DNA of 34,865 nt from Herbinix sp. (GCA_029239235.1 JAQZBD010000038.1:1-34865), one strand, 5' to 3'; positions 6,769-14,682 are shown, counted from the stretch's first letter. Notes: generated by a model from the sequence alone, not told the origin. Made by a program: numbers and translations.

Positions 6769-9318
6769 TTATTCTTCAAGATAGGATAAAAAGACATTAC
6801 CCGCTGCTTCAAACATCTGGGTACTATCTTGAATACCTATTTTTACTCTGCTGCCGGTTGCAGGATTCACAACCATGATATTAAAGGTATCATAACCATA
6901 GATCAGCATTGCATCATTGGAGTCTGTCATAGCTAATACCGGACGTCCTTTTGATACATAATATAACGCATCATCAAGTGTTATGCCTGTTAATCTTACC
7001 GGTGTGTTTTTTGAATATTTTTTCAAAACCTCATAGGCAGAGCTATTATTAATACCAAGCTCATCTCTAGTAACCGCAACTCCTTGATATGCTAACATTT
7101 GTTGCAAACAATTTTCTATTGTATTCCCTGGTGTGGCCTGATAGGACATAGTCTCAAACCGTGAGATCGTATTTTTTGTAAGCTTTACGCCACGTTCCCA
7201 GACAATTTGATTGCTATTATTAATAACTACTCCGATGCCCTCTTTAGCCACTTCTATGGCCTCAGAAGCATTTTCATAAGCACCCTTAATGCCTCCTTCG
7301 ACATAAGCAAAATAAGTAAGTCTAGGCTGAGTCGTATTTTCTAATCTTACGGTTGGATCCTCAGCTATTACCGTGTTCACTGTAGAGAGCACTTTAGGCT
7401 CTCCAGCCATAACAAAGCCACTTGGCAGGGTCATATAATATTCCTTCAACGCTTGATCAGTCACTCTGGAATTACTGTTAATAAGAGCCGGTTCTTCACT
7501 TTCCTGATTCATAATATAATCCGGATCTGCGGAGGTAAAATATTCTCCTCCACCCTCGTTCAATCGTTTTACTCTTTTAAGTTCAATTATATTATCTTTA
7601 ACTTCAATTCCGCTTACATAATAACCGCTTTTATTATAGCTTTTCAGAACTTTTTTATCAATAGACGCAATTTCCAGGGTACTAAGGGGCACCAAAATAC
7701 TGCCATCAATCATGGAGGATATATCGCCCTCTTTGACATAACCATATATGATATTGGAATCTATCATTCCCAACAACCTTATATTGTATCCCTCTTTTGC
7801 GTTGATGTTATCAATACGTCCTGATTCCAAATCCATGATATTAATTTGCTTTGACTTAGATATATCCGCTGTTTCCTGCCACACCACATAACTAATATCC
7901 TCCAGCACCATAACCTGCTCCTGACCAACATTTTCAGCGATCAGATTCAGCTTTTTGGTAATTAGATCAAAGGAATAGATTGAATTATAAGCTTGAAAAT
8001 AATATACCTCTTTTGAATTTAAGTAAGATAAGCTACCAAGATTTTCTTTTAATAGTTGATAAGGCTCATCCACTGGTATATATACCAACTCTTCAATTCT
8101 GCTTTCAGCCCTTACAAACCGATACAGAATAATGGCAACCTTTCCTTCATATTGGCCACGGTTCATATAACCGTATACCATAAAATCAATATTTCCCTCA
8201 ACATCCATGTTAAGAATCCGAATATTATGCTGGTCATACATATCTCTGGTATAATCCGGCTTCTCCTGACGAAAGGAAAACACCTTGGTTGTCTCATTGC
8301 TTGTCAGATCGTAAAACCATAATTCCCTATTTCTGATGAATGCAAGCTTTGTCTTATCTTCACCGGCTGTATACGGTAGTTCCAAATCCGTGGTGATTCC
8401 AAGCTTCAATTCATTCTGCGATACACTTGCAAGCTTAATATCAAAAATAGATTCCATATGTCTCTCATAGTTTAAAAGATACATTCGATCTGTGCCATAA
8501 CGTACACGATAAAACTCTGTTACCCGGTAGCTTTCCATCTGATCCGCCACTTCAGCCTGAACGAAATAATTCAGTGCTATTGAAGCCGTATCCTCGTATA
8601 TTTCTACGATCTCCGGAACGATATCTGTAAGTATGGTGGGTTTTAAATTCCCCCAGGTAACTAGCTCCAAGCTAGAATTAATATTAACATAAGCCAGTGA
8701 TGTGTTATCTGCATCACCTGAGGTCTCTAAATATCTCTCCACCTCGTCTGCCTTTACCTTATCCATAATTGAATTATGAAAATCAAGTACGAAGTCTAAC
8801 TTTTCCTTTAAGTGAGCATTATCATACATTTTTATTCTCTGAAAATAATACATTTTCTCACTCTTACTTGTAATTAAAGTTATTTTAACAGCGTACTCCT
8901 TTTCTTCCTGAAGCTGGGACTTCAATTTTATCTTAGCGGTCTTCTGCTCTCCTGCTTCCTCAAACACGCTGACAGAATCGGACTCAATCAGAGAATTCCC
9001 TGAAAACTCACGAACTTCATAATTCAGTTTCTTTATAACATAATTTTCCTCATTTATCAATACCTCAAAGGTTTGATCCAGGTTAACGGGGGTTACGGTT
9101 TCCCTGACTTTGTTAGCATCTAGATTACTGCTATAGCCATGCAGAAGATTAATGGTAGTATCCCCTGTTTTTATCGTAACTAATGGATATGACACTGCCT
9201 CCATCTTTGTAGTATTATCAATATTAAATACTACCTCTTTAATATCCCTGCTAAAATAATAAAGAGAAGCTATAAAAACTATAATTAAAATAATTATCCG
9301 ATATAATTGTTTTAGCAC
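6769..9318 (-). CDS. Membrane-anchored protein with a degenerate C39-like C-terminal domain
   Basis: Not assigned to a named family. The 849-residue product has one N-terminal membrane segment (about residues 5-23), then a long beta-rich extracytoplasmic region with propeller-like repeats (several LAFIRNRELWFYDL-type strands at residues 300-560), then a C-terminal ~120-residue domain resembling a C39/papain-like fold: ENCLQQMLAYQG, GRPVLAMTDSNDAMLIYGYD, and VVNPATG. The expected catalytic His (usually in GHAVLIVGYD) is Asp, and the only Cys is shifted from the catalytic position, so it looks non-enzymatic. The start is GTG at 9318: GGAGG lies 5 nt before it, inside an otherwise longer frame whose ATG lacks spacing for a ribosome site. 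It sits 58 bp after the methyltransferase gene. Confidence 0.75.
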   Translation of the reverse strand: MLKQLYRIIILIIVFIASLYYFSRDIKEVVFNIDNTTKMEAVSYPLVTIKTGDTTINLLHGYSSNLDANKVRETVTPVNLDQTFEVLINEENYVIKKLNYEVREFSGNSLIESDSVSVFEEAGEQKTAKIKLKSQLQEEKEYAVKITLITSKSEKMYYFQRIKMYDNAHLKEKLDFVLDFHNSIMDKVKADEVERYLETSGDADNTSLAYVNINSSLELVTWGNLKPTILTDIVPEIVEIYEDTASIALNYFVQAEVADQMESYRVTEFYRVRYGTDRMYLLNYERHMESIFDIKLASVSQNELKLGITTDLELPYTAGEDKTKLAFIRNRELWFYDLTSNETTKVFSFRQEKPDYTRDMYDQHNIRILNMDVEGNIDFMVYGYMNRGQYEGKVAIILYRFVRAESRIEELVYIPVDEPYQLLKENLGSLSYLNSKEVYYFQAYNSIYSFDLITKKLNLIAENVGQEQVMVLEDISYVVWQETADISKSKQINIMDLESGRIDNINAKEGYNIRLLGMIDSNIIYGYVKEGDISSMIDGSILVPLSTLEIASIDKKVLKSYNKSGYYVSGIEVKDNIIELKRVKRLNEGGGEYFTSADPDYIMNQESEEPALINSNSRVTDQALKEYYMTLPSGFVMAGEPKVLSTVNTVIAEDPTVRLENTTQPRLTYFAYVEGGIKGAYENASEAIEVAKEGIGVVINNSNQIVWERGVKLTKNTISRFETMSYQATPGNTIENCLQQMLAYQGVAVTRDELGINNSSAYEVLKKYSKNTPVRLTGITLDDALYYVSKGRPVLAMTDSNDAMLIYGYDTFNIMVVNPATGSRVKIGIQDSTQMFEAAGNVFLSYLEE

Positions 9319-9376
9319 GTTAACCTCCATGCTCCCTGCATTCTCTATACTGTTCCCAAATATAATCCACGGGTTA

Positions 9377-10579
9377 CTATTTCTTATTATTTAACAGTTC
9401 ATTCAGACATGGTGATACTCCAAGGAAATTCATACATGTCTCAAGTTCCTCACTGTTTAAACGATCTTCCTTGACCACCTTATCCTTCTTTACAGCACGT
9501 ATTAATATATTCTTAGGTGTATGTTCTATGTCGATAAACTCCAGCAGCTGAACCTTATACCCCTGGGCTTCCAGAATCTCAGCACGCAGTGCATCCGTAA
9601 TCAAGGCTGCCATTCGTTCTTTAATGATTCCATGCTTTAGAACTGGCTTTAATATATCATTTTTGATCTGCCTGTTTAGTTCATGCTGACAACACGGTAC
9701 AGAAAGAATTACCTTCGCATTCCAGGATACCGCCTTATTCAGTGCATGATCGGTAGCAGTGTCACAAGCATGCAATGTGACTACCATATCAATTGTATTG
9801 CTCCCTGAATAGGATGCAATATCTCCTTCTAAAAAATGAAGTTTATCATAGCCGTATTTTTCACTTAAGCGATTACAATGCGCTATTACATCCTTCTTTA
9901 GATCTAGTCCAATGATATTGATTTGATATCCTTTCAGAATTTTCAAATAATAGTACATAGCAAAGGTCAAATAAGATTTCCCACAGCCAAAATCCAATAT
10001 AGTCAACTCTCTTCCCTTTTCTAAAAAGGGAAGAATATCTTCCACATACTCTAAAAAACGGTTAATCTGCCTAAATTTATCTGACTTCGCCTTAACAATC
10101 TGACCTTCCTTTGTCATAACCCCAAGGTCAACTAAAAACGGCAGTGAGGTGCCTTCCTCTAAAATATAATTTTTCTTCTTGTTATGTAATAACAAATCCT
10201 CGGGTGCATCACAGGTATTCAGATCATTTATCACCTTGGCTGGGGCATTTGATTTTCCTATTTTATTTTGTATGGTTAATTTCCCCTTTTTACTAATTAA
10301 TAGCGTTGCTTTCCCAGTCTTTACGTTGATTTCAGCCTGATGAAACAGCCCTTCGAACCAATCCTTTAATTTGAGCAGCAGTTCTTCCTTGCTATAATTC
10401 GTGTGATATATTTTAACTCCGATGTATTCGGAGGCTTGAAAGCATAAGTTACCCTTTAGTAATAATGGACGTATTTTTATTTTTGATACTCTTTCTTTGT
10501 CCATTGAATTGCTAATAATGACGCTTACTAATTCTTTATTTAATGTTTCTTCAAACAACTTATAAATTGCATTATCCAT
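9377..10579 (-). CDS. Class I SAM-dependent methyltransferase
   Basis: About 400 residues. An N-terminal ~170-residue region of unknown role precedes a Rossmann-fold methyltransferase of the METTL25-like (Methyltransf_32) type: motif I ILDFGCGKSYLTFAMYYYL, an acidic motif II GLDLKKDV, LHFLEGDI, and VTLHACDTATDHAL followed by SVPCCQHE. The Cys-Cys-Gln-His motif is typical of this branch. Substrate unknown; RNA or protein targets are plausible for relatives. The frame stays open to a GTG at 10639, but neither that nor the ATG at 10579 has a good ribosome site; the ATG fits where the conserved region begins. It heads the minus-strand run ending in the glycosyltransferase. Confidence 0.8.
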   Translation of the reverse strand: MDNAIYKLFEETLNKELVSVIISNSMDKERVSKIKIRPLLLKGNLCFQASEYIGVKIYHTNYSKEELLLKLKDWFEGLFHQAEINVKTGKATLLISKKGKLTIQNKIGKSNAPAKVINDLNTCDAPEDLLLHNKKKNYILEEGTSLPFLVDLGVMTKEGQIVKAKSDKFRQINRFLEYVEDILPFLEKGRELTILDFGCGKSYLTFAMYYYLKILKGYQINIIGLDLKKDVIAHCNRLSEKYGYDKLHFLEGDIASYSGSNTIDMVVTLHACDTATDHALNKAVSWNAKVILSVPCCQHELNRQIKNDILKPVLKHGIIKERMAALITDALRAEILEAQGYKVQLLEFIDIEHTPKNILIRAVKKDKVVKEDRLNSEELETCMNFLGVSPCLNELLNNKK

Positions 10580-10838
10580 TTTATTCGTCCATTCTATGAT
10601 TCGAGGGTCAAAAATCTTCTTTACCCATATATTCAGCACAATATCTAAATCTGCTTTTGGACTCTAGAATCATTCTATTCTTCTACATAATGTTACAACA
10701 ATCTATTCCCTAGCCATCCACACTATATTTTAATGTCTTTTCATCGATAGTACAACCCAATTATTATAAATTTTATTTTAATATTTAATATTTCTTCAAG
10801 GTTTTATATAATTCCTTTTTCACATTCTCTCTGACCTG

Positions 10839-10847
10839 CATATACTA
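10839..10847 (+). promoter_or_regulatory. Sigma-K-like -10 element
   Basis: CATATACTA fits the mother-cell sigma-K -10 pattern CATAnnnTA, and CACA at 10821-10824 fits the short AC-containing -35 at about 14-bp spacing. The predicted start is ~20 nt before the ATG at 10874. No good sigma-A promoter competes. This supports a spore-surface role for the repeat protein but is a short match. Confidence 0.4.
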
Positions 10848-10873
10848 GTATAAAAAAGCTTAGGAGCTATAAC

Positions 10874-11299
10874 ATGTCATATACAAGTGGTAGATATTAT
10901 GGCAATCGAAGACCGTTCCAGACGCCAAATAATAACTTAAATTTACAGATGATAGGCTCCCCAAATAATACAGGAGGGACAACCGGAAATACGAATTTTG
11001 GTAGTCCTAACACACCCTCCGGTTTGCCGGGAAGTACCGGACAGACACCTCCCATGACTAGAACCACACCCAGCACAGGAGCCCCAACTCCTATTACAGG
11101 AACTCCTGGAACAAGTGCAGGAATGAATCCAGGTATGGGCACAGGTACCGGAATGGGTACTATGCCTTCCCGTCCCAGCACTGGTTTAGGTACTGGCACT
11201 GGTATGGGTACTGGCACTGGGTACCGGCACTGTTCCTGGTGGCCCAACCATTACTCCCGGTATTGGCTTAGGTACGATTCCGACCCACCCGGGTACTAG
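10874..11299 (+). CDS. Coat-like Gly/Thr/Pro/Met-rich repeat protein, 5' part before a frameshift
   Basis: The first part of one gene that is split by a +1 shift. AGGAGC stands 7-8 nt before the ATG. The product starts MSYTSGRYYGNRRP, then enters an Asn/Thr/Gly/Pro region and short GTGMGT repeats. After about residue 115 the repeat stops abruptly and becomes non-repetitive (YRHCSWW) before a stop at 11297-11299. In the next frame, open from 11190, the Gly-Thr-Pro repeat continues without interruption. The shift maps to GGG at 11219-11221, where GG would keep the frame. The 26 residues after the shift are therefore probably not native. Taken together with the downstream part, the intact protein would be about 520 residues. 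Confidence 0.65.
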   Translation: MSYTSGRYYGNRRPFQTPNNNLNLQMIGSPNNTGGTTGNTNFGSPNTPSGLPGSTGQTPPMTRTTPSTGAPTPITGTPGTSAGMNPGMGTGTGMGTMPSRPSTGLGTGTGMGTGTGYRHCSWWPNHYSRYWLRYDSDPPGY

Positions 11300-11342
11300 T
11301 ATAGGGACTCCTCCTAGCTCTTCCGTTACCCCCGGTTCCGGC

Positions 11343-12437
11343 ATGGGAACTGCTCCAACCAGTCCTTCTGTTACCCCTGGTACTGGCATGGGTACTATGC
11401 CTTCTCGCCCTGGTGCTGGTATGGGTACTCCTTCTAGCCCTTCCGTTACCCCTGGTACTGGCATGGGTACTATGCCTTCTCGCCCTGGTGCTGGTATGGG
11501 TACTACTCCTACTACTCCTTCCGTTACCCCTGGTACTGGCATGGGTACTATGCCTTCTCGCCCTGGTGCTGGTATGGGTACTACCCCTACTACTCCTTCT
11601 GTTACCCCTGGTACTGGCATGGGTACTGTGCCTTCTCGTCCCGGTGCTGGTATGGGTACTACTCCTACTACTCCTTCCGTTACCCCTGGTTCCGGCATGG
11701 GTACTGGCGCTATTACCACTCCAGGTAGCCCTTCTACAACTCCCGGTCTTGGCACAGGCATTACTCCGCCTCCGGGAACTATCAGAACCCCTTATATTTA
11801 TGGTACAACACCAAATACACAGAGTTCTACCCCGAACACGGGAAATACAATTAATCCTCCAATAAATATCACACCAGGAATGCCCCCGAACACCGGAAGC
11901 ATGATCCCCGGAATGCCACCTGCAACCGCTCAGACTATGTCTCATAACTCAGTCAATTGGGAGGATTCAACATCGGATATGAGCATGAATCAGAACTATG
12001 CTACTTATCAGGTTTTCGGTGCTTCGTACTTACCAAATAACTCATACGGTGTTCCAATGGGAATGCCTTTATACCCGCTCTATGGATATGATAACAGCTC
12101 TGATCTGGATAAAGATCTTGACTATATGATGGAACTTTATCCACGTACGGCAAAGATAATATTAAAAGAAATATCCATAGCATGCGACTCATTGGATTAT
12201 GAAGGTAGCTGCATGTTTGACGAATATCCTGATCGTGTATCTCTGGATCGAATTGTTGACCGTATCTATGATAAGGTCAAATATATGGAAGAGGAAGAAC
12301 CTATAGTAGAAGCTAGTAGTCTTTATCACAATCCGCGTAGGAGACGCGACAATCATTTACACGACCTCGTTACACTGATTCTGTTGGGTGAGATCTTCAA
12401 TCGAAGAAGGCGTCATCGGAGCAGAAGACGCTGGTAA
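11343..12437 (+). CDS. Coat-like repeat protein, 3' part after a frameshift
   Basis: The second part of the same gene; the ATG at 11343 lies inside a repeat, has no ribosome site, and is unlikely to be a real start. It encodes four near-identical 25-26-residue repeats rich in Gly, Met, Thr and Pro, a further Pro/Thr-rich stretch, then a ~120-residue folded-looking C-terminus: LYPRTAKIILKEIS, CDSLDYEGSCMFDEYPDRVSLDRI, and a very basic tail (RRRRHRSRRRW). The C-terminal motif resembles a small domain I associate with spore-forming Lachnospiraceae, recalled from memory rather than searched. A mother-cell-type promoter and a strong terminator flank the gene. A spore coat or exosporium protein is the best inference; function unproven. 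Confidence 0.65.
   Translation: MGTAPTSPSVTPGTGMGTMPSRPGAGMGTPSSPSVTPGTGMGTMPSRPGAGMGTTPTTPSVTPGTGMGTMPSRPGAGMGTTPTTPSVTPGTGMGTVPSRPGAGMGTTPTTPSVTPGSGMGTGAITTPGSPSTTPGLGTGITPPPGTIRTPYIYGTTPNTQSSTPNTGNTINPPINITPGMPPNTGSMIPGMPPATAQTMSHNSVNWEDSTSDMSMNQNYATYQVFGASYLPNNSYGVPMGMPLYPLYGYDNSSDLDKDLDYMMELYPRTAKIILKEISIACDSLDYEGSCMFDEYPDRVSLDRIVDRIYDKVKYMEEEEPIVEASSLYHNPRRRRDNHLHDLVTLILLGEIFNRRRRHRSRRRW
11379..11687 (+). repeat. Four 78-bp tandem coding repeats
   Basis: Units start at 11379 (75 bp), 11454, 11532 and 11610 (78 bp each). Each encodes a 25-26-residue block built on GTGMGTMPSRPGAGMG plus TPTTPSVTP. Differences are mostly silent or single substitutions, so the array is recent or kept uniform by recombination. 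The DNA is far more GC-rich than its surroundings. Confidence 0.9.
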
Positions 12438-12479
12438 TAAACCTGGTTTGAAGCCTTAATCTGCATAGCATAAGGAAAG

Positions 12480-12524
12480 GAGAATACTATCCTGTACAAA
12501 ACCGGATAGTATTCTCTTTTTATT
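12480..12524 (+). terminator. Strong terminator after the repeat-protein gene
   Basis: GAGAATACTATCC (12480-12492) pairs perfectly with GGATAGTATTCTC (12504-12516) over an 11-nt loop and is followed by TTTTTATT. It lies between two convergent genes and may also slow minus-strand transcripts from ywmB, though that side has a poorer T-run. Confidence 0.9.
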
Positions 12525-12574
12525 CCTGTAGCCTTTTACTTTGTTTATTACGTTATTTTCTAATTTGGGAACCA

Positions 12575-13375
12575 TTAGTAGCTTTCATTTAAGATTGGAG
12601 TAGCTAGTACGATTTTCGTACGGTCGTTCATTTCATTATAAGTGATTGCCACCTGCACGTTTATCTTATTTCCCATAGAGGAGATATATTCCTTTAGCAT
12701 CCCAGTATAACCATATACAGTATACAGATCACCTTCATCGTATTCAAGCGCAACGTCTCCCTGCAGTTCTGTAATCAGAGAGGTTGCTACTGTACGTTTT
12801 TCCTCCACGGATAACTCGCCCTCCCGGCTTCCTTCATACTTTAATATTACCTGTTTCTCTTTAACGGCTAACTTACTTAGTTCTTCTTCAACTATTTTCT
12901 TATATCGATCAATATTTTGAATTCCGCTTAATAAGCTTAATTGGATGATAATATAATTTTTACTGATTTCATTTTCCTTTAAGCTTACTACCTTAATCTG
13001 AGTAGAAGCCTGTTTTGCTTGCTTATACACAAGAAGCTCGCTCCGCTCCTCATCCGACCAGACGGTGTAATCGTTATTTATTGTAAGTCCGATTGCTGCT
13101 GCTATCTTATTAATAATATCCTTTTTATCTGTATCCGCCATTTCACCATTTTTGTATTCCGCAATGATCTCCAGTGTACTTTCCATATCCTTTGTATTGG
13201 ATTTTATAAACGCTTCTGTAATCTGAATATCTTCATGAAATATTTGATTTACTGCAACCTGCGTAAGAACAGCCATCCATAAAACTACTGCTACATACAA
13301 GGTGAGCTTCATTCTTCTGCTTGAGAATATGCTTGTCAATCGATTCATAAAACGATACCATTTACTATTATCCAT
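12575..13375 (-). CDS. ywmB: YwmB family protein (TATA-box-binding-like fold)
   Basis: A 266-residue membrane-anchored protein. It has a short cytoplasmic N-terminus, one hydrophobic segment (about residues 23-43, LTLYVAVVLWMAVLTQ), and an extracytoplasmic part resembling the YwmB family (DUF1779), whose structure recalls the TATA-binding-protein fold. Function is unknown; in Bacillus it lies near spoIID and murAA, and a cell-envelope or sporulation role has been suggested from context. The start is set by GGAGG 8 nt before the ATG at 13375; the longer frame would place that ribosome site inside the gene. It is convergent with the repeat-protein gene and divergent from the DUF402 gene. Confidence 0.75.
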   Translation of the reverse strand: MDNSKWYRFMNRLTSIFSSRRMKLTLYVAVVLWMAVLTQVAVNQIFHEDIQITEAFIKSNTKDMESTLEIIAEYKNGEMADTDKKDIINKIAAAIGLTINNDYTVWSDEERSELLVYKQAKQASTQIKVVSLKENEISKNYIIIQLSLLSGIQNIDRYKKIVEEELSKLAVKEKQVILKYEGSREGELSVEEKRTVATSLITELQGDVALEYDEGDLYTVYGYTGMLKEYISSMGNKINVQVAITYNEMNDRTKIVLATPILNESY

Positions 13376-13458
13376 TAGATCAACCTCCAAGGGCAAATGT
13401 CTGTAAATTCACCTATTATTTTTGCCAAAGATTGATATTTTATTCATTTTAATACAAT

Positions 13459-13487
13459 TTGCACTATATGGTGCTATATGATATAAT
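13459..13487 (+). promoter_or_regulatory. Sigma-A promoter upstream of the DUF402 gene
   Basis: TTGCAC, 17 bp, TATAAT. The TATAAT box is also the first bases of repeat unit 1. Identical ATGATATAAT boxes recur at 13566-13575 and 13656-13665, the last 31 nt from the ATG. Each later box has TTATCA at 18-bp spacing as a weak -35. Confidence 0.65.
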
Positions 13488-13565
13488 GTCGATAGACATT
13501 ATATCAGCGCCGAACGCAGTGAGTGCGCATCCGGCACGCAGTGCCTTATCATGGATGGTTCTTCC
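13478..13565. repeat. Composite palindromic element, unit 1 (88 bp)
   Basis: The unit contains a perfect 12-bp inverted repeat TGATATAATGTC-GATA-GACATTATATCA (13479-13506), short stems within the GC-rich middle (CGCA/TGCG and GGCAC/GTGCC), and a terminal hairpin TATCATGGA/TCCATGATA. It begins with ATGATATAAT, which recurs after the unit, as a target duplication would. It resembles a REP-like or MITE-like dispersed element; no transposase is nearby. Confidence 0.85.
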
Positions 13566-13655
13566 ATGATATAATGTCGATAGACATTATATCAGCGCCG
13601 AACGCAGTGAGTGCGCATCCCGGCACGCAGTGCCCTTATCATGGATGGTTCTTCC
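13566..13655. repeat. Composite palindromic element, unit 2 (90 bp)
   Basis: A direct tandem copy of unit 1, differing only by two inserted C residues (CCCGG for CCGG, and GCCC for GCC). The same palindromes are present. It is followed at 13656 by a third ATGATATAAT that leads into the natural 5' leader of the DUF402 gene. Confidence 0.85.
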
Positions 13656-13696
13656 ATGATATAATTAAGCACAATAAACAAAAGGAGCCATTGCCT

Positions 13697-14179
13697 ATGA
13701 ATACACCCACTCTATATCGGCGACGCTTTATCCCCAATGAATTAATTCCGTTAAAAGATGATGTTATATTAGTGATGGAAAAGGATTTAATTATAACAAA
13801 ATGGATTACTCTTCATCCAAGAAACGATATCGCCAGAGGTATCTCTGCCTTTTACTTAGACAAGGGGATCAAGGTGAGTAAGATTTTTGATAAGCAGGAT
13901 CAGCTTGTATATTGGTACTGTGATATTATACAAGCAAAAGCTGGAGAAGAAAATAATACCGTCATTATTGAAGACCTCTTAATCGATGTCATTCTAGATA
14001 ACGACGGTAGTATGCGTATTATGGATTTAGATGAACTTGCAGATGCATTAGATCAGCGATTAATCACACAGCAAGAAGTTACATATGCCCTGCGTACCCT
14101 GCACTCCTTATTAAACATAATATCAAGCAATCAGTTTAACCTGTTGCAGGAGCCTGTGAATCAAGCTGAACAGCTTTAA
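13697..14179 (+). CDS. DUF402 domain protein
   Basis: A 160-residue cytoplasmic protein of the DUF402 family, which includes nucleoside di/tri-phosphatases and FomD-like enzymes. Fitting features are RRRFIPNELIPL at the start, YWYCDII near the middle, then DLLIDVILDNDG and MDLDELADAL, the Asp/Glu-rich region that binds metal in relatives. Phosphatase activity on a nucleotide is a family-level inference only. The start at 13697 is chosen because AAAGGAGCC stands 7 nt upstream; extending upstream would translate the palindromic repeats. The last four bases overlap the end of rpiB tail to tail, so no terminator separates them. Confidence 0.82.
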   Translation: MNTPTLYRRRFIPNELIPLKDDVILVMEKDLIITKWITLHPRNDIARGISAFYLDKGIKVSKIFDKQDQLVYWYCDIIQAKAGEENNTVIIEDLLIDVILDNDGSMRIMDLDELADALDQRLITQQEVTYALRTLHSLLNIISSNQFNLLQEPVNQAEQL

Positions 14180-14607
14180 TTTTCCTCCAGCATCTGGATT
14201 CTTTTTAAATGTCTTTCATCGTTGGAAAATTCCGTATCCAGGAAGGCTTCTACGATCTTTAAGGCATGACCAACTCCAATTACCCTTGCGCCCATTGCTA
14301 ATACATTGGCATCATTATGGAGTCTGGTTGCTTCTGCACTAAAACAGTCATGGCAAAGTGCTGCACGAATACCCTTCATTTTATTAGCTGCAATCGAGAT
14401 ACCAATTCCTGTACCACAGATTAATATTCCTTTTTCGCATTCCTTATTTTGAATTGCTCTGCCAACAGCCTTTGCATAATCCGGATAATTGCTTGCTGTT
14501 ACATCTCCACAGCCAAAATCCTTATACGGAATTCCTTTTGAATCTAAATACTCCATGACTGCCTTTTTCATGGCATATCCCGTATGGTCATTACCAAGTG
14601 CTATCAT
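14176..14607 (-). CDS. rpiB: Ribose 5-phosphate isomerase B
   Basis: Interconverts ribose 5-phosphate and ribulose 5-phosphate. At 143 residues it is the standard RpiB length. Visible motifs are IALGNDHTGY at the N-terminus (phosphate-binding), ILICGTGIGISIAANK carrying the catalytic Cys, then RAALCHDCFSAEATRLHNDANVL cut here into its two halves, ALCHDCFSAE and RLHNDANVL, with the active-site His. The start at 14607 has GGAGG 7 nt upstream; the longer frame puts that ribosome site inside the gene. It follows ywlE by 75 bp, the sua5-ywlE-rpiB order also found in Bacillus. It overlaps the DUF402 stop by 4 bp. Sugar specificity (ribose versus allose) cannot be settled. Confidence 0.95.
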   Translation of the reverse strand: MIALGNDHTGYAMKKAVMEYLDSKGIPYKDFGCGDVTASNYPDYAKAVGRAIQNKECEKGILICGTGIGISIAANKMKGIRAALCHDCFSAEATRLHNDANVLAMGARVIGVGHALKIVEAFLDTEFSNDERHLKRIQMLEEN

Positions 14608-14682
14608 CTCTTTACCTCCATTCATTTCATCTGCTGCAAAAGCCCTAAGCTTCTTTTGCAGCTAATCTCGTGCCTCTATTTG

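Larger units (their letters stand above)
13376..13696. other. Intergenic region with tandem palindromic elements
   Basis: This 320-bp divergent region holds the ancestral sigma-A promoter of the DUF402 gene, two tandem composite palindromic elements, and a third copy of the -10 box before the ribosome site. The reading frame that appears to start at 13523 runs through the repeats and is not a real N-terminus. Confidence 0.75.

Noticed and set aside
7453-8322. Plus-strand frames of 123 and 88 codons within the 849-residue gene
   Set aside because: Both are antisense to a well-supported coding gene and lack ribosome sites or recognisable domains.
11186-11945. Long minus-strand reading frames (191 and 225 codons) opposite the repeat gene, and a further plus-strand frame at 11413-11865
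   Set aside because: They are by-products of the GC-rich 78-bp repeat, which lacks stops in several frames. Their translations are just repeat permutations with no ribosome site or folded region.
13478-13655. Insertion sequence
   Set aside because: The elements are only ~89 bp and encode nothing; no transposase is present, so at most they are non-autonomous.
13523-13696. N-terminal extension of the DUF402 gene through the palindromic repeats
   Set aside because: The extension encodes the repeat itself twice, and the ribosome site AAAGGAGCC lies directly before the inner ATG at 13697.
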